Shown: piece by piece, positions 1 to 9,339 of the stretch
How the letters are laid out: each line of letters opens with the position of its first letter
Position numbering within the stretch: position 1 is the stretch's first letter
Assembly: GCF_023278085.1 (NCBI RefSeq)
Contig: NZ_CP066265.1
Span: 612,001-676,000 of the forward strand
DNA from: Pseudomonas syringae
GTDB taxonomy: Bacteria > Pseudomonadota > Gammaproteobacteria > Pseudomonadales > Pseudomonadaceae
Direction: 5' to 3'
Length of the DNA stretch: 64,000 bases
Made by a program: the position numbers and the translations under genes
The notes under the pieces: generated by a model
What the model was told of the DNA's origin: nothing
What the model saw: the letters and a program-made list of their open reading frames with translations, nothing else
Database searches by the model: none

Positions 1-209
1 AGGCACTCCAGTGCGAACTGCTCGGTATAGGTCATCTGAATCGGCGTGGTTTCGCCCTTCACAGTCCTTTCGCCATCGAGAATGTAGCGAATGCGCTTGT
101 CCGTCACACCGATACGCTTGGCGATCCACGAGGGTGTCTGGCCGATGCGGGAGATCAGTTTGTCGGCGTATTCGGTGGAAGGGTTGTAGAGTTCTGCGTT
201 GGGTGTCAT
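1..209 (-). CDS. Short hypothetical protein, C-terminus outside window
   Basis: The minus strand opens with ATG at 209 and stays open for 69 codons to the window edge. The visible N-terminus starts MTPNAELYNPSTEYADKL and continues with a helix-turn-helix-like stretch (SRIGQTPSWIAKRIGVTDKR), then RIRYILDGER. The pattern of Q/T-x-x-W-I-A-x-x-I-G-V-T resembles the recognition-helix region of a small Cro/XRE-type DNA-binding fold, so a compact regulator or phage-like protein is possible. The rest of the gene lies outside the window, so length and function cannot be judged. Confidence 0.55.
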   Translation of the reverse strand, partial: MTPNAELYNPSTEYADKLISRIGQTPSWIAKRIGVTDKRIRYILDGERTVKGETTPIQMTYTEQFALEC

Positions 210-333
210 GTGATGTCCAGATAAAGGTCAGACGCTAGATAGGCGCAGAGTATGCAGCACCGTGCGCTGTTCGTCGCCGTGGGGCGGGCAACCGACACTT
301 ATTACGCAACTGATGCAGCGACGGGCAGATTGC

Positions 334-358
334 CTTCGCGAGCAAGCTTGCTCCCACA
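334..358. repeat. REP-like palindrome (GAGCAAGCTTGCTC core)
   Basis: The 14-bp perfect palindrome GAGCAAGCTTGCTC at 340-353 is followed by CCACA, the form of the common Pseudomonas REP sequence (GCGGGCAAGCCCGCTCCCACA class). It lies in the gap of about 200 bp between the receptor gene and the left-edge gene and probably forms a stem-loop at the 3' end of the receptor transcript. Confidence 0.6.
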
Positions 359-410
359 AGAGCGTGCGTGGGGTCGAGCGATCCTTCGCCCGTCCACGGT
401 CAGCAAACAA

Positions 411-2717
411 TCAGAGCTTCACGCCCAGCGTCACGAACGCGCTACGCGGTGTGCCCACTTGAAGAATCTGCAAGTTGCCTGAAGGGTCGGCCGCCGCGCT
501 GGCGTCGGTGTTAAGGGTGGAGATATAGCGCTTGTCGAACAGGTTGACCATGTTCAGCGAGACGGTGGTGTCCTTGAGGGCGCCGAGTTTGCCGAAGTCG
601 TAACCGAGGTTGGCGTTCGCCAGCCAGTAGCCGCTGACACTGGAGTCGTTGGTGTAGGTGTAATAGCGTTTGCTGACGTAGTTGCCTTGCAAACCGGCAT
701 TCCAGTGTTCCCAGTTCCAGTCCAGGTTGCTCGAATACATCAACTTCGGCGTGTCGACCACGGTTTTGTCTTTGACATGCACCGTGTTGCCGCCGCTGAC
801 ATAGTCATCGTCGTAGGTGCTGTGGTTATAGGACATGGAGTTGGACCAGCGCCAGTTTTCATTCGGTGTCAGGCCGAACGACAATTCCAGGCCGCGGCTG
901 GTGACCGAACCGACGTTGGCCACGCCGTTCTGGCAGATCACGATCCCGGTGCAGTTGGTGATGGCGACCAGGCGATTATCAAACTTCGTGCTGTAGACCG
1001 CCGCCGAAGCTGAATACAGTTCGGTGCTGCGGCGCAGGCCCAGTTCGACGGTTTTCGAGGTCTCGGGCTTGAGGTCCTTGAAGCCGTTCTGCGCATTGAC
1101 GGCGGTCTGCGTGGTGAAGAACGGGCTGTAACCACCACTCGGGAACGCCGCCATGTTTTCCGAATACGAGGTGAAGACTTCATCGTCTTCGTCGAGCTTG
1201 TAGGTCGCGCCGACTTGCGGCAAGAACCTGTCCCGCGCCTCGAGCGAACCGCTGGCATAACCGCCACCCTTACCCTCGGCGGTCGAGGTGGTGACCGTGT
1301 TTTTCGCACCGAACTCGAGTTTGAGGCGGTCATCGAGCAGGGTGTAGGTGTCGCGCAGGTAGAACTGTCGGGTCAGGTCGTTATAACTCTGGTCCAGCAC
1401 CGTGGCGGCCAGCGGCAGCCCGTCAGTTTTGACGATATGGTTCTGCGGCGTTGCGTTGCTGGTGTCGAACAGGTAGCGGGCAATGTCGTTCTTGTTGGAC
1501 TGAATCCAGAAGCCACCCTGAATTTCATGCTGCCCCAGGTAGTAGGTCAGCGAACTCTGGAAGCCGGTCCGGTCAATGCCATACACGGTGCTGCGAATCG
1601 AGTTGCTGGGCACGGTCGTCGAGCCGCTGGTGTAGATGAACGGGTAATAGGAATTACCCCGGCCGGAGTCGTGATGGTGATAGACGGTAGCGTCCAGGAC
1701 CAGGTCATCGGTCAGCGAGAAGTTGCCGTTGAGAATATCCAGCTCGTCATCACGCAGGCTGCTGGCGTTGTAAGTGGCATCTCCGGCGCTGGTAACGCCG
1801 CCGGTATAAATGCCATTGGCGGCGTTGACTGCGCGGGTCCAGTTCGGCGTGTAGTAACTCCAGTTGTAGCCAAGGCGCTGGATAATGCTCTTCGACAGGT
1901 TCGGCAGGTTGGCTTCATCGTGAGACGAGGTGCTGTGAAAGAAACTCACCCGGTTATCGCCGAAGTTGTAATTGACCTTGGCGTTCACAGCGTCGGATTT
2001 CTGCGGGTTATCGTGGCCTTTCCAGGCATCGGCGTCGTACTTTTCTCCGGACACATAAGCCGACAGACCGTTGTACTCGCCGGTGTCGACGCGCATGAAG
2101 GTGCGCGAAGTGTCGTAGCTGCCCAGGGTTTGCGACAGGCGTGTGCCGAACTCTTTGTCCGGGTTGGAACTGGTGAACTGGATGGTGCCGCCCAGGTCGC
2201 TGTTCGACGCCGTACCCAGCGAACCGATACCGGGCGCCACCTCGCTGGCGCCGATATTTTCCGCGATGATTGCCCGGGTAATGCTCAGGCCGTTGAAGTT
2301 GCCGAAGCTCATGTTGCCCAGCGTGACGCCGTCCAGCGTGTAGCCCAGATGGTGCATGTCAAAGCCGCGCAGGCTGATGCGCTGGCTGCCTTCTTCGCGG
2401 CCCAGCGGGTCACCGGACTGGAAGTTCACCCCCGGCAGGCGTTGCAAGACTTTCAGCGGGCTGGTGCCTGCGGAATAGGCCTTCACATCCTTTTGCGTGA
2501 CGCGCTGCACCTGCCGGGTTTCGCCCTGCCCGATCACCGAGACGGTGCCCAGTGTCATGGCTGCGCTGTCGTCGCTGGCGGTTGGCGTTACAGGTGCGGG
2601 CACGCTGTCGTCGGCCTGAATGAACGGGCTGATCAGACACAGTGAATTCAATGAAATCAGCAGCGCGAGGCGTGTTACCGGAAATCGGGGGGCGCGCGGT
2701 ATCGATCGAGTGTTCAT
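411..2717 (-). CDS. TonB-dependent outer membrane receptor
   Basis: A 768-residue outer membrane receptor. It starts at the ATG at 2717 (MNTRSIPR...), which is preceded by AGGAAAAC and followed by a signal peptide with a hydrophobic core (LALLISLNSLCLISPF). The mature protein has a plug domain (LKVLQRLPGVNFQSGDP, RISLRGFDMHHLGYTLDGV) and a C-terminal 22-strand-type barrel rich in aromatic residues, ending ...FVTLGVKL with a hydrophobic terminal residue. It is the last gene of a tonB-exbB-exbD-receptor operon, so it probably takes up a scarce nutrient energised by its own TonB system. The Fur-like operator at 4791-4818 suggests an iron chelate, but the substrate is not readable from sequence. 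Confidence 0.9.
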   Translation of the reverse strand: MNTRSIPRAPRFPVTRLALLISLNSLCLISPFIQADDSVPAPVTPTASDDSAAMTLGTVSVIGQGETRQVQRVTQKDVKAYSAGTSPLKVLQRLPGVNFQSGDPLGREEGSQRISLRGFDMHHLGYTLDGVTLGNMSFGNFNGLSITRAIIAENIGASEVAPGIGSLGTASNSDLGGTIQFTSSNPDKEFGTRLSQTLGSYDTSRTFMRVDTGEYNGLSAYVSGEKYDADAWKGHDNPQKSDAVNAKVNYNFGDNRVSFFHSTSSHDEANLPNLSKSIIQRLGYNWSYYTPNWTRAVNAANGIYTGGVTSAGDATYNASSLRDDELDILNGNFSLTDDLVLDATVYHHHDSGRGNSYYPFIYTSGSTTVPSNSIRSTVYGIDRTGFQSSLTYYLGQHEIQGGFWIQSNKNDIARYLFDTSNATPQNHIVKTDGLPLAATVLDQSYNDLTRQFYLRDTYTLLDDRLKLEFGAKNTVTTSTAEGKGGGYASGSLEARDRFLPQVGATYKLDEDDEVFTSYSENMAAFPSGGYSPFFTTQTAVNAQNGFKDLKPETSKTVELGLRRSTELYSASAAVYSTKFDNRLVAITNCTGIVICQNGVANVGSVTSRGLELSFGLTPNENWRWSNSMSYNHSTYDDDYVSGGNTVHVKDKTVVDTPKLMYSSNLDWNWEHWNAGLQGNYVSKRYYTYTNDSSVSGYWLANANLGYDFGKLGALKDTTVSLNMVNLFDKRYISTLNTDASAAADPSGNLQILQVGTPRSAFVTLGVKL

Positions 2718-2787
2718 GAACGGTTTTCCTGGGGCGTCAGGGGGCCACGCTTGCGCGGGTAATTGGGAATGCAAGACGGGTTTTGGT

Positions 2788-3192
<405 letters not shown>

Positions 3193-3193
3193 G

Positions 3194-3886
3194 TCAGATC
3201 ACTCCTTTCAGGTTGGGGGCTGCCTTGTCGCGATGCTCGGGTTGCAGCCGGAAGGCGTTGCGCTGCGAGAGGTTGAGAAAGTCCACGGCAAACTCTTCCA
3301 GATCCGCGATCACCAGCTTCATGCGCCGTCCGAAAAAGTTGTAAGCCAGCACGGCGGGCACCGCGACAGCGATACCGACGCCGGTCGCGACCAGTGCTTC
3401 ACCGATAGGCCCGGCGACCACCGCGATGCTGGCCGATCTGGCCTGGCTGATTGCGGTGAGCGCATGGATGATTCCGAACACGGTGCCGAACAGACCAATG
3501 AACGGCGCGGTGCTGCCGATCGAGGCAAGCAGAATCATGCCGCTCTCCAGATGGCGTCGTTCCTTGTGGATCTGCTGGCGCAGACTGCGCTCCAGCAAGT
3601 CCTGACGATTCCAGCTGTGGCCCAGGTCCGGCGAGTCATGGGGCGCGGCCAACGCTTGTGCGCCAGCATCGGTCAGGCGCGCCAGGCTGCCTTCGCCGTG
3701 GGGCATCTGTAGCGCGTTCTGCAAGTCGCGTGCGGCCCAGAAATCGGTGGCGTAGCGTCGATTCTGGCGAGCCAGTCGCCAGTGCTGGAGCGTTTTGCCA
3801 AGCAGCAATGCCCAGGTCACCAGTGAGAAGATCACCAGCAGCATCATCGACGTCTGGGTAATGATTACGGAGTAAGCGGTGTTCAT
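3194..3886 (-). CDS. exbB: ExbB/MotA/TolQ-family proton channel protein
   Basis: A 230-residue inner membrane protein. The start chosen is the ATG at 3886 (MNTAYSVIITQTSMMLLVIF), 10 bp after the tonB stop; a longer frame upstream only shadows tonB. It has an N-terminal transmembrane helix, a cytoplasmic loop with the amphipathic ExbB region, then LASIGSTAPFIGLFGTVFGI and GPIGEALVATGVGIAVAVPAV, the two conserved pore helices. It forms the ExbB-ExbD motor that converts proton-motive force into work by TonB on the neighbouring receptor. Confidence 0.93.
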   Translation of the reverse strand: MNTAYSVIITQTSMMLLVIFSLVTWALLLGKTLQHWRLARQNRRYATDFWAARDLQNALQMPHGEGSLARLTDAGAQALAAPHDSPDLGHSWNRQDLLERSLRQQIHKERRHLESGMILLASIGSTAPFIGLFGTVFGIIHALTAISQARSASIAVVAGPIGEALVATGVGIAVAVPAVLAYNFFGRRMKLVIADLEEFAVDFLNLSQRNAFRLQPEHRDKAAPNLKGVI

Positions 3887-3896
3887 GACGTAAGCC

Positions 3897-4722
3897 TCAG
3901 GGTGCGAGTTTGAAAGCCATGGGCACGTTGACCCAACCTTCAACCGGGGTATCGCCGCGTTTGGCGGGAATAAAGGTCCATTGCCGAACAGCGGCCTGCG
4001 CGGCTTCATCCAGCGCCGGTACGCCGCTGGTTTGCTGCACTTGCACCTGATCGGCGCGGCCGTTGGGCAGCACGTGGACACGCAGCAAGGTCGTGCCTTC
4101 CTGATGCCGGCGTGCAGCCGCAGGCGGGTACACCGGCGGCGGGTTATTCAGGTAGCCCGCGCGGCCTATCGGCGCGGTGGTGGTTTGCGCTGCTGCCGGC
4201 GCAGGCTTTGAAGGGGCAAGCGTCGGTGTGGGTGCAGACGTTGTCGGCGTTGAAGAAGGTGCCGGTTCGGCAGGTTTCGCCAGCGTTTTTGCAGGGGCCG
4301 GTGCCGGTCTGGGGTGTGCCTTAGGCTTGGGCTGCTCGACAGGCTTCGGCTCGGCGGGCGCAGACTTTTGGGGTGGCGCAGGCGCAGGCGGTTCTGGCTG
4401 TTGCACAGGCTCGGGCGGTGGCGGCGTCGGTTGTGCGGGCTGGCGGAGGGGCCGGTGGTACCCATTGCACCGTGATCGGCATGGGCGGCGTTGGTTCGGG
4501 CACTTGCGGATGATCGGCCATCAGCCAGAACGCCAGTGCGCCATGCAGCACGAGGGCAACCAGAATCGCCAGCGCATTGCCGGACCATGCGTTCGGAATG
4601 ACGCTGCCTTGAGGCGGTACGAACAGCGAGGACGGCGCAACAAAACGCAGGCTGGCAGGCAGCTCAGGCTGGGTGCGGCGCTCATGCGGTGGTAGTCGGC
4701 GTGGCAGGATCAGCGTTGACAT
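3897..4722 (-). pseudogene. tonB: tonB split by an apparent frameshift near 4430-4455
   Basis: The N-terminal part starts at 4722 (MSTLILPRRL) and contains the TonB membrane anchor (NALAILVALVLHGALAFWL) and the start of a Pro-rich linker (MPITVQWVPPAPPP). Reading on in this frame gives a non-TonB Arg/Ala/Thr-rich tail and a stop at 4321. From about 4450 onward a different frame carries the expected Pro/Lys-rich spacer (QPEPPAPAPP, KPVEQPKPKAHPRPAP) and the C-terminal TonB domain (GYLNNPPPVYPPAAARR, RVHVLPNGRADQVQV, AAVRQWTFIPAKRG) to 3897. Both halves are needed for one TonB. One extra or two missing bases in the C-rich stretch would explain this. It may be a real mutation, slippage or a sequencing error. 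Confidence 0.8.
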
Positions 4723-4790
4723 GAGTTCAGCTCACCATTGAAAGAATGCGAGCTCGACGCGTTGGCGAAGAGCCCGCTTCAACTGGTGCT

Positions 4791-4818
4791 GATATTAATA
4801 CTCATAGTGTGTATTAAT
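4791..4818. promoter_or_regulatory. Fur-box-like palindrome upstream of tonB operon
   Basis: ATTAATAC at 4794-4801 and GTATTAAT at 4811-4818 form perfect 8-bp arms around a 9-bp spacer, about 70 bp upstream of the tonB start. The overlapping 19-mer at 4791-4809 (GATATTAATACTCATAGTG) matches the classical Fur consensus GATAATGATAATCATTATC at 13 of 19 positions, counted by hand. This makes iron-dependent repression of the tonB-exbBD-receptor operon likely, though another palindrome-binding regulator is possible. Confidence 0.5.
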
Positions 4819-4888
4819 TATGACCGATGCCAGACGATCCTGTTTTTTCTGTCATGGGCTGGCGCAGGGATTTTCGGAGGCTGACGGA

Positions 4889-5707
4889 TCAGCCCTTGAG
4901 AAACGTCAGCAAATCTTCGTTCAGTTGCTGCGCATGGGTCACGGCAAAACCGTGCGGTGCTCCCGGATAAACCTTCAGCTCGGCGCCCTTGATCATCGCC
5001 GCCGCGCGCTTGCCGGAGGCCTCGAACGGAACAACCTGGTCGCCATCGCCATGGATGACCAGCGTCGGCACATCTATCTTCGCCATGTCCGGACGGAAAT
5101 CCGTCGCTGAGAACGCGGTGACGCAGTCCAGCGTGCCTTTGAGCGAGGCGAGCAGTGCGATGTTCAAGGTCTGGGTCTGTACGCCTTCGGAAACTGTCTG
5201 GCCTTTGTTCAAACCGTAGAACGGCGTGGCAAAGTCGCTGATGAATTGGGCGCGGTCCTTGAGCAGGCCTTCCTTGATGCCGTCGAACACCGACTGGTCG
5301 ACGCCTTCCGGGTTGTCGTCCGTCTTGAGGAAGAACGGCGTGACCGAGCCCAGCAAGGCCAGTTTGGCCACCCGCTCGCTGCCATGACGGGCGATGTAGC
5401 GTGCCACGTCGCCGCCGCCCATGGAGAAACCGACCAGCGTCACGTCGCGCAGGTCGAGGTGCTCGATCAGCGCCGCGATGTCGTCGGCGAAGGTATCGTA
5501 CTCATAGCCGGTCCAGGGCTGGCTTGAGCGGCCAAAGCCACGGCGGTCAAAGGCGATAGTGCGGTAGCCCTTACTGCTGAGGTACTCCATCTGGTATTCC
5601 CACATATCAGCATCCAGCGGCCAGCCATGGCTGAACAGTACCGGCTTGCCCGTGCCCCAGTCTTTGTAATAGATCTCGGTGCCGTCTTGCGTGGTGAACG
5701 TGCTCAT
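4889..5707 (-). CDS. Alpha/beta hydrolase, non-heme haloperoxidase/arylesterase type
   Basis: A 272-residue single-domain alpha/beta hydrolase. It starts at the ATG at 5707 (MSTFTTQDGTEIYYKDWGTG), preceded by GAGAGGAATCTGC. The nucleophile elbow GFSMGGG places the catalytic Ser at about residue 95; IHGDGDQVVPF (about 219-228) supplies the acid, and GAPHGF the His at about 252. The early HGWPLDADMW oxyanion-hole motif is typical of the non-heme chloroperoxidase/arylesterase group. It is a monocistronic cytoplasmic enzyme with unknown natural substrate. It is unlinked to the operons on either side. Confidence 0.88.
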   Translation of the reverse strand: MSTFTTQDGTEIYYKDWGTGKPVLFSHGWPLDADMWEYQMEYLSSKGYRTIAFDRRGFGRSSQPWTGYEYDTFADDIAALIEHLDLRDVTLVGFSMGGGDVARYIARHGSERVAKLALLGSVTPFFLKTDDNPEGVDQSVFDGIKEGLLKDRAQFISDFATPFYGLNKGQTVSEGVQTQTLNIALLASLKGTLDCVTAFSATDFRPDMAKIDVPTLVIHGDGDQVVPFEASGKRAAAMIKGAELKVYPGAPHGFAVTHAQQLNEDLLTFLKG

Positions 5708-5984
5708 GCAGATTCCTCTCGATGTCGGGTTGATCGGGCAAGCGCCTTGGCGGACAGGCTCATGCACGCCTTCGGCCGCTCCCGATTATTCCGGCAGTGG
5801 GCGCTTTGCATAGTTCAGTCGGGCAGACTGCGCGCACTGGCCTGACGAAATTTTCTGAAACATCGGCTTATTGTATTTCCCTTCCATAACCGAACTTGCC
5901 GGGCATATGGGAATCAGTTCCATGGGGCCGAAGCGTGCTTTGACCCGTCCATGGTTTGACTTGCCCATTGAAGGAGAGAACTGC

Positions 5985-8291
5985 GTGGCGTCTCAGCTGA
6001 AAATCTTGATCCTTTCGGGTCTGCTGCTCTTCGCAGGCAGTTTCAATCTTCAGGCCGCCGATGTACCCGCGCTACCGATGGGCGCTGCAGTGCCAGCGGA
6101 CGACAAGGCGGCTGAAAAAGCCGATACCAAGGCCGCTGACAAATCAGCCGCCAAACCGGATGAAAAAGCGCCTGACAAGACGGAGGCCAAGTCAGACGCT
6201 GCGGCCGACCCGGCTGCGGCTGATCCTGCGGCAGAGCTTCTGGTGCAGGGCGGTTTGCTCGGCGCCATCAGTACCAGCATCGATGACGTCCAGCAAAAGC
6301 TCAACCTGGACGACAACCTGTTCGATGCCTGGCGTTTGCGTGCCGACCGTGCCGCCGACGAGCTGGAAAAACTGGTCAACAAGCGCACGACGCGTTCTCC
6401 CTGGAGCGTCGTTGGCGACTTTCTTGCGCTGTCGTTTGTGTGGATAGGCGCATTCGCGGTGCTGACCACGCTGGGTCGTTTTCTGGCCGTGCGCTTGTGC
6501 CGAACGCCATTCATCCAGGTGCGCGAACGCAGTCAGGCACTGCTCAAATACGTATTGCCGTTCACCTTGCCCGCGATCATCTGCCTGCCACTGACCCTGT
6601 ACGTCAGTCACTTCATGCCGTCGTCGGTCGGCCGGGCGCTGGCGCTGTGTTTCGCTTACGCCACCAGCAGCGGCATCGTGTCGACGTCGGTGCTGCTGTG
6701 CGTGATCGTGATGTTCAACTCCGGCCACAAGCGCGCTGCCGTGCGCATGATTCGCCGCTACGCGCCAAAACCACTGTTTGTGGTGGGCTTTCTGGCGGCG
6801 TTGAGCGACGCGCTGACCAGCCCGCAGATCGCCCGTCAACTGGGCAGCAACGTCACCACCAGTGTCGCGGTGTTTGCCGGGTTGTTCGCCTCGGTGGTGT
6901 TCTGCATGTTGATCATTAAAGTGCGACGTCCGGTGGCGCACCTGATTCGTAACCGGTCGTTGGGCAGTCGTCTGCACAGGCCTGCGCTGCAACAATCACT
7001 GAAGATATTCTCGAACCTGTGGCACCTGCCGATCCTGCTGATGATTCTGGTCTCGGCGATCAACCTGATCGGTGCCGGCGAAGACAGTCAGGAAGCACTG
7101 CGCTGCGCGTTGTTCACCACCATTTTGCTGATCGCGACGGTATTCCTGAGCACTGTATTTCAGCACATGTTCAAACCGACCGAATCTCTGGGGCGTGGCG
7201 GGCATGTGTATAAGGCGCGGCTGCTGAGCCTGGTGTACGCGGTGCTGCGCATCGCGCTGGCGATCACCTTCATTGAAGTATTGGGGCGTATCTGGGGCTT
7301 CTCGATGTTCGAGTTTGCCCAACGCAATACGCTGGGCCGGGTCATCAGTGATTCGCTGAGCAGCATCGGCCTGATCTTCGTGGTCACCTGGCTGTTGTGG
7401 GTGGTGCTCGACACGGCCATTCAGGAAGCCCTCAAACCGCCGGTCAATCATCGTAGCGGACGCCAGCCAAGCACGCGCATCAAGACCATTCTGCCGCTGC
7501 TGCGTAATGCGGTGAAAATCATTCTGGTGGTGATCTGCGCCATCACCACCATGGCCAATCTGGGTATCAACGTCGCGCCGCTGCTGGCCGGTGCCGGGGT
7601 GGTCGGTCTGGCTATCGGCTTCGGTTCTCAGCAGTTGGTACAGGACGTTATTACCGGCCTGTTCATCATCATCGAAGACACGTTCTCGGTGGGCGACTGG
7701 GTGGTGCTCAGCACCGGTCATTCCGGGACGGTTGAAAGCCTGACTATCCGAACCGTGCGCCTGCGCGATGGTAAGGGCTTCGTCCATTCGGTGCCGTTCG
7801 GCCAGATCAAGGCGGTCACCAACCAGTCACGGCAATTCGCTTACGCGTTTTTCTCGGTGCGCTTCACCTACGACTCCGACATTGATGACGCGCTGGCGCT
7901 GATCCGCGAAACCGGCCAGTCGATCAGCGAAGACATCCTGCTCAAGCACAACCTGCAAGGGCCGCTGGAAGTGTTCGGCGTCGACAGCATGGACCTCAAC
8001 GGCATGGTGCTGACCGCGCAGTTCCGAACGTCTTCCGGCGGGCAATACGCGGTAGGGCGCGCCTTTAACGAACGCCTCAAGCGGCTTGTGGATAAAAATC
8101 CGAACGTGCGTTTCGCGCAGACTTATCCACAGATGGTCATGGGGCCGGGCTTCAATAATCCGCAGGCGGGCGCCGAGTCTGAAGGGCCGCCCGCGCCTTC
8201 AGACCCGGCTGCCGCCACGCCGTCTGCGCCTGCACCCGCGCCGCTGGGTCTGCCCAAGGGCAACAGCCCGCCGGGGCCTGCCGCTCAGTAG
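5985..8291 (+). CDS. MscS-family mechanosensitive ion channel, YbiO-like
   Basis: A 768-residue protein. The GTG at 5985 was chosen because AAGGAGAG lies just upstream and the product then begins with a signal peptide (ASQLKILILSGLLLFAGSFNLQA). A charged Ala/Lys/Asp-rich periplasmic linker follows (about residues 35-80), then multiple transmembrane helices. Near residues 530-600 is the MscS pore and beta domain (LLAGAGVVGLAIGFGSQQLV, DTFSVGDWVVL, VPFGQIKAVTNQSRQF). The tail is Pro/Ala-rich. The domain order and length match large inner membrane channels of the YbiO type that release solutes on hypo-osmotic shock. Confidence 0.85.
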   Translation: MASQLKILILSGLLLFAGSFNLQAADVPALPMGAAVPADDKAAEKADTKAADKSAAKPDEKAPDKTEAKSDAAADPAAADPAAELLVQGGLLGAISTSIDDVQQKLNLDDNLFDAWRLRADRAADELEKLVNKRTTRSPWSVVGDFLALSFVWIGAFAVLTTLGRFLAVRLCRTPFIQVRERSQALLKYVLPFTLPAIICLPLTLYVSHFMPSSVGRALALCFAYATSSGIVSTSVLLCVIVMFNSGHKRAAVRMIRRYAPKPLFVVGFLAALSDALTSPQIARQLGSNVTTSVAVFAGLFASVVFCMLIIKVRRPVAHLIRNRSLGSRLHRPALQQSLKIFSNLWHLPILLMILVSAINLIGAGEDSQEALRCALFTTILLIATVFLSTVFQHMFKPTESLGRGGHVYKARLLSLVYAVLRIALAITFIEVLGRIWGFSMFEFAQRNTLGRVISDSLSSIGLIFVVTWLLWVVLDTAIQEALKPPVNHRSGRQPSTRIKTILPLLRNAVKIILVVICAITTMANLGINVAPLLAGAGVVGLAIGFGSQQLVQDVITGLFIIIEDTFSVGDWVVLSTGHSGTVESLTIRTVRLRDGKGFVHSVPFGQIKAVTNQSRQFAYAFFSVRFTYDSDIDDALALIRETGQSISEDILLKHNLQGPLEVFGVDSMDLNGMVLTAQFRTSSGGQYAVGRAFNERLKRLVDKNPNVRFAQTYPQMVMGPGFNNPQAGAESEGPPAPSDPAAATPSAPAPAPLGLPKGNSPPGPAAQ

Positions 8292-8454
8292 TTCGCCGTG
8301 TGATCTGTCAGGGGTAAGACGCTGTAACGCCTTGTTCCGGCGTCATTAACCCGACAGGCTGCGCAACTGTTGGGGGTTGGCAGCCAACGTGTTATGTTTG
8401 CAGGCGTTTTTCAATTGTTTGTTTGATTACTCTGATACCGAGCCTGCTGACTCT

Positions 8455-9339
8455 ATGCGTATGCGCCTTATGCTGTTGGGCGGCGGGAATGCCCTCGGGC
8501 AGGCGCTGATTCGTCTGGGTGCCGAGGAAGACATTGGCTTTCTCGCACCACGTCCACCGCAAGACGGCTGGGACGTGGCAAGCCTGACGCAACTGCTCGA
8601 TGACACCCGTCCCGATGCCTTGATCAACCTTGCTTACTACTTCGACTGGTTTCAGGCGGAGACTGTGAGCGAAGCGCGTCTGACCCACCAGGAACGCTCT
8701 GTCGAGCGCCTGGCCGAACTGTGTCAGCACCACAACATCACGCTGGTCCAGCCGTCCAGTTATCGTGTCTTTGATGGCTCGCGGGCGACGGCCTACAGCG
8801 AAAAGGACGAGCCAGTGCCGTTGGGTCTGCGCGGCCAGGCGCTGTGGCGTATCGAACAAAGCGTGCGCGCGACCTGCCCGCAACATGTGCTGGTGCGTTT
8901 CGGCTGGTTGCTGGACGACAGCGCCGACGGTGTACTGGGCCGCTTTCTGTCGCGTGCCAAAGAACCCGGCGAGCTGCTGCTTGCCGATGATCGACGTGGC
9001 AACCCGACGCCGGTCGACGATGCGGCGCGAGTGATCATCTCGGTCGTCAAGCAACTCGATTGCGAAGCGCCGCTGTGGGGCACTTACCACTACGCCGGGC
9101 ACGAGGCGACCACGCCGCTGGCGCTGGGGCAGGCGGTGCTTACCGAAGCGCGGCTGCTGCATGAGCTGGCAATCGAATCGCCCACTGCGCAGGCACATGC
9201 CGCGCGTCCCGACGCAGCCGAAGAACCGCAACACGCGGTGCTGGCCTGCAAGAAAATTCTTCACACCTTCGGCATCAAGCCCCGCGCCTGGCGAGCCGGC
9301 TTGCCAAGCCTTCTGGATCGGTATTATCGACATGTCTGA
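8455..9339 (+). CDS. RmlD-like sugar nucleotide reductase/dehydratase
   Basis: A 294-residue NAD(P)-binding protein of the extended SDR class. The likely start is the ATG at 8455 (MRMRLMLLGGGNALGQALIR); an in-frame ATG lies at 8461. The Rossmann motif GGGNALG is at about residues 9-15, and VQPSSYRVFDGSRATAYSE resembles the RmlD active-site segment (S-S-x-x-V-F-x-G), though the usual YxxxK is not clear (LGLRGQALW instead). It overlaps the next epimerase gene by 8 bp, so the two are translationally coupled and probably work on one sugar-nucleotide pathway. The pair matches the P. aeruginosa PA4069-PA4068 order. Confidence 0.75.
   Translation: MRMRLMLLGGGNALGQALIRLGAEEDIGFLAPRPPQDGWDVASLTQLLDDTRPDALINLAYYFDWFQAETVSEARLTHQERSVERLAELCQHHNITLVQPSSYRVFDGSRATAYSEKDEPVPLGLRGQALWRIEQSVRATCPQHVLVRFGWLLDDSADGVLGRFLSRAKEPGELLLADDRRGNPTPVDDAARVIISVVKQLDCEAPLWGTYHYAGHEATTPLALGQAVLTEARLLHELAIESPTAQAHAARPDAAEEPQHAVLACKKILHTFGIKPRAWRAGLPSLLDRYYRHV

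Noticed and set aside
1215..2645. 476-codon plus-strand frame opposite the TonB-dependent receptor
   Set aside because: An antisense shadow in high-GC DNA; the receptor on the other strand has full motifs and signal peptide.
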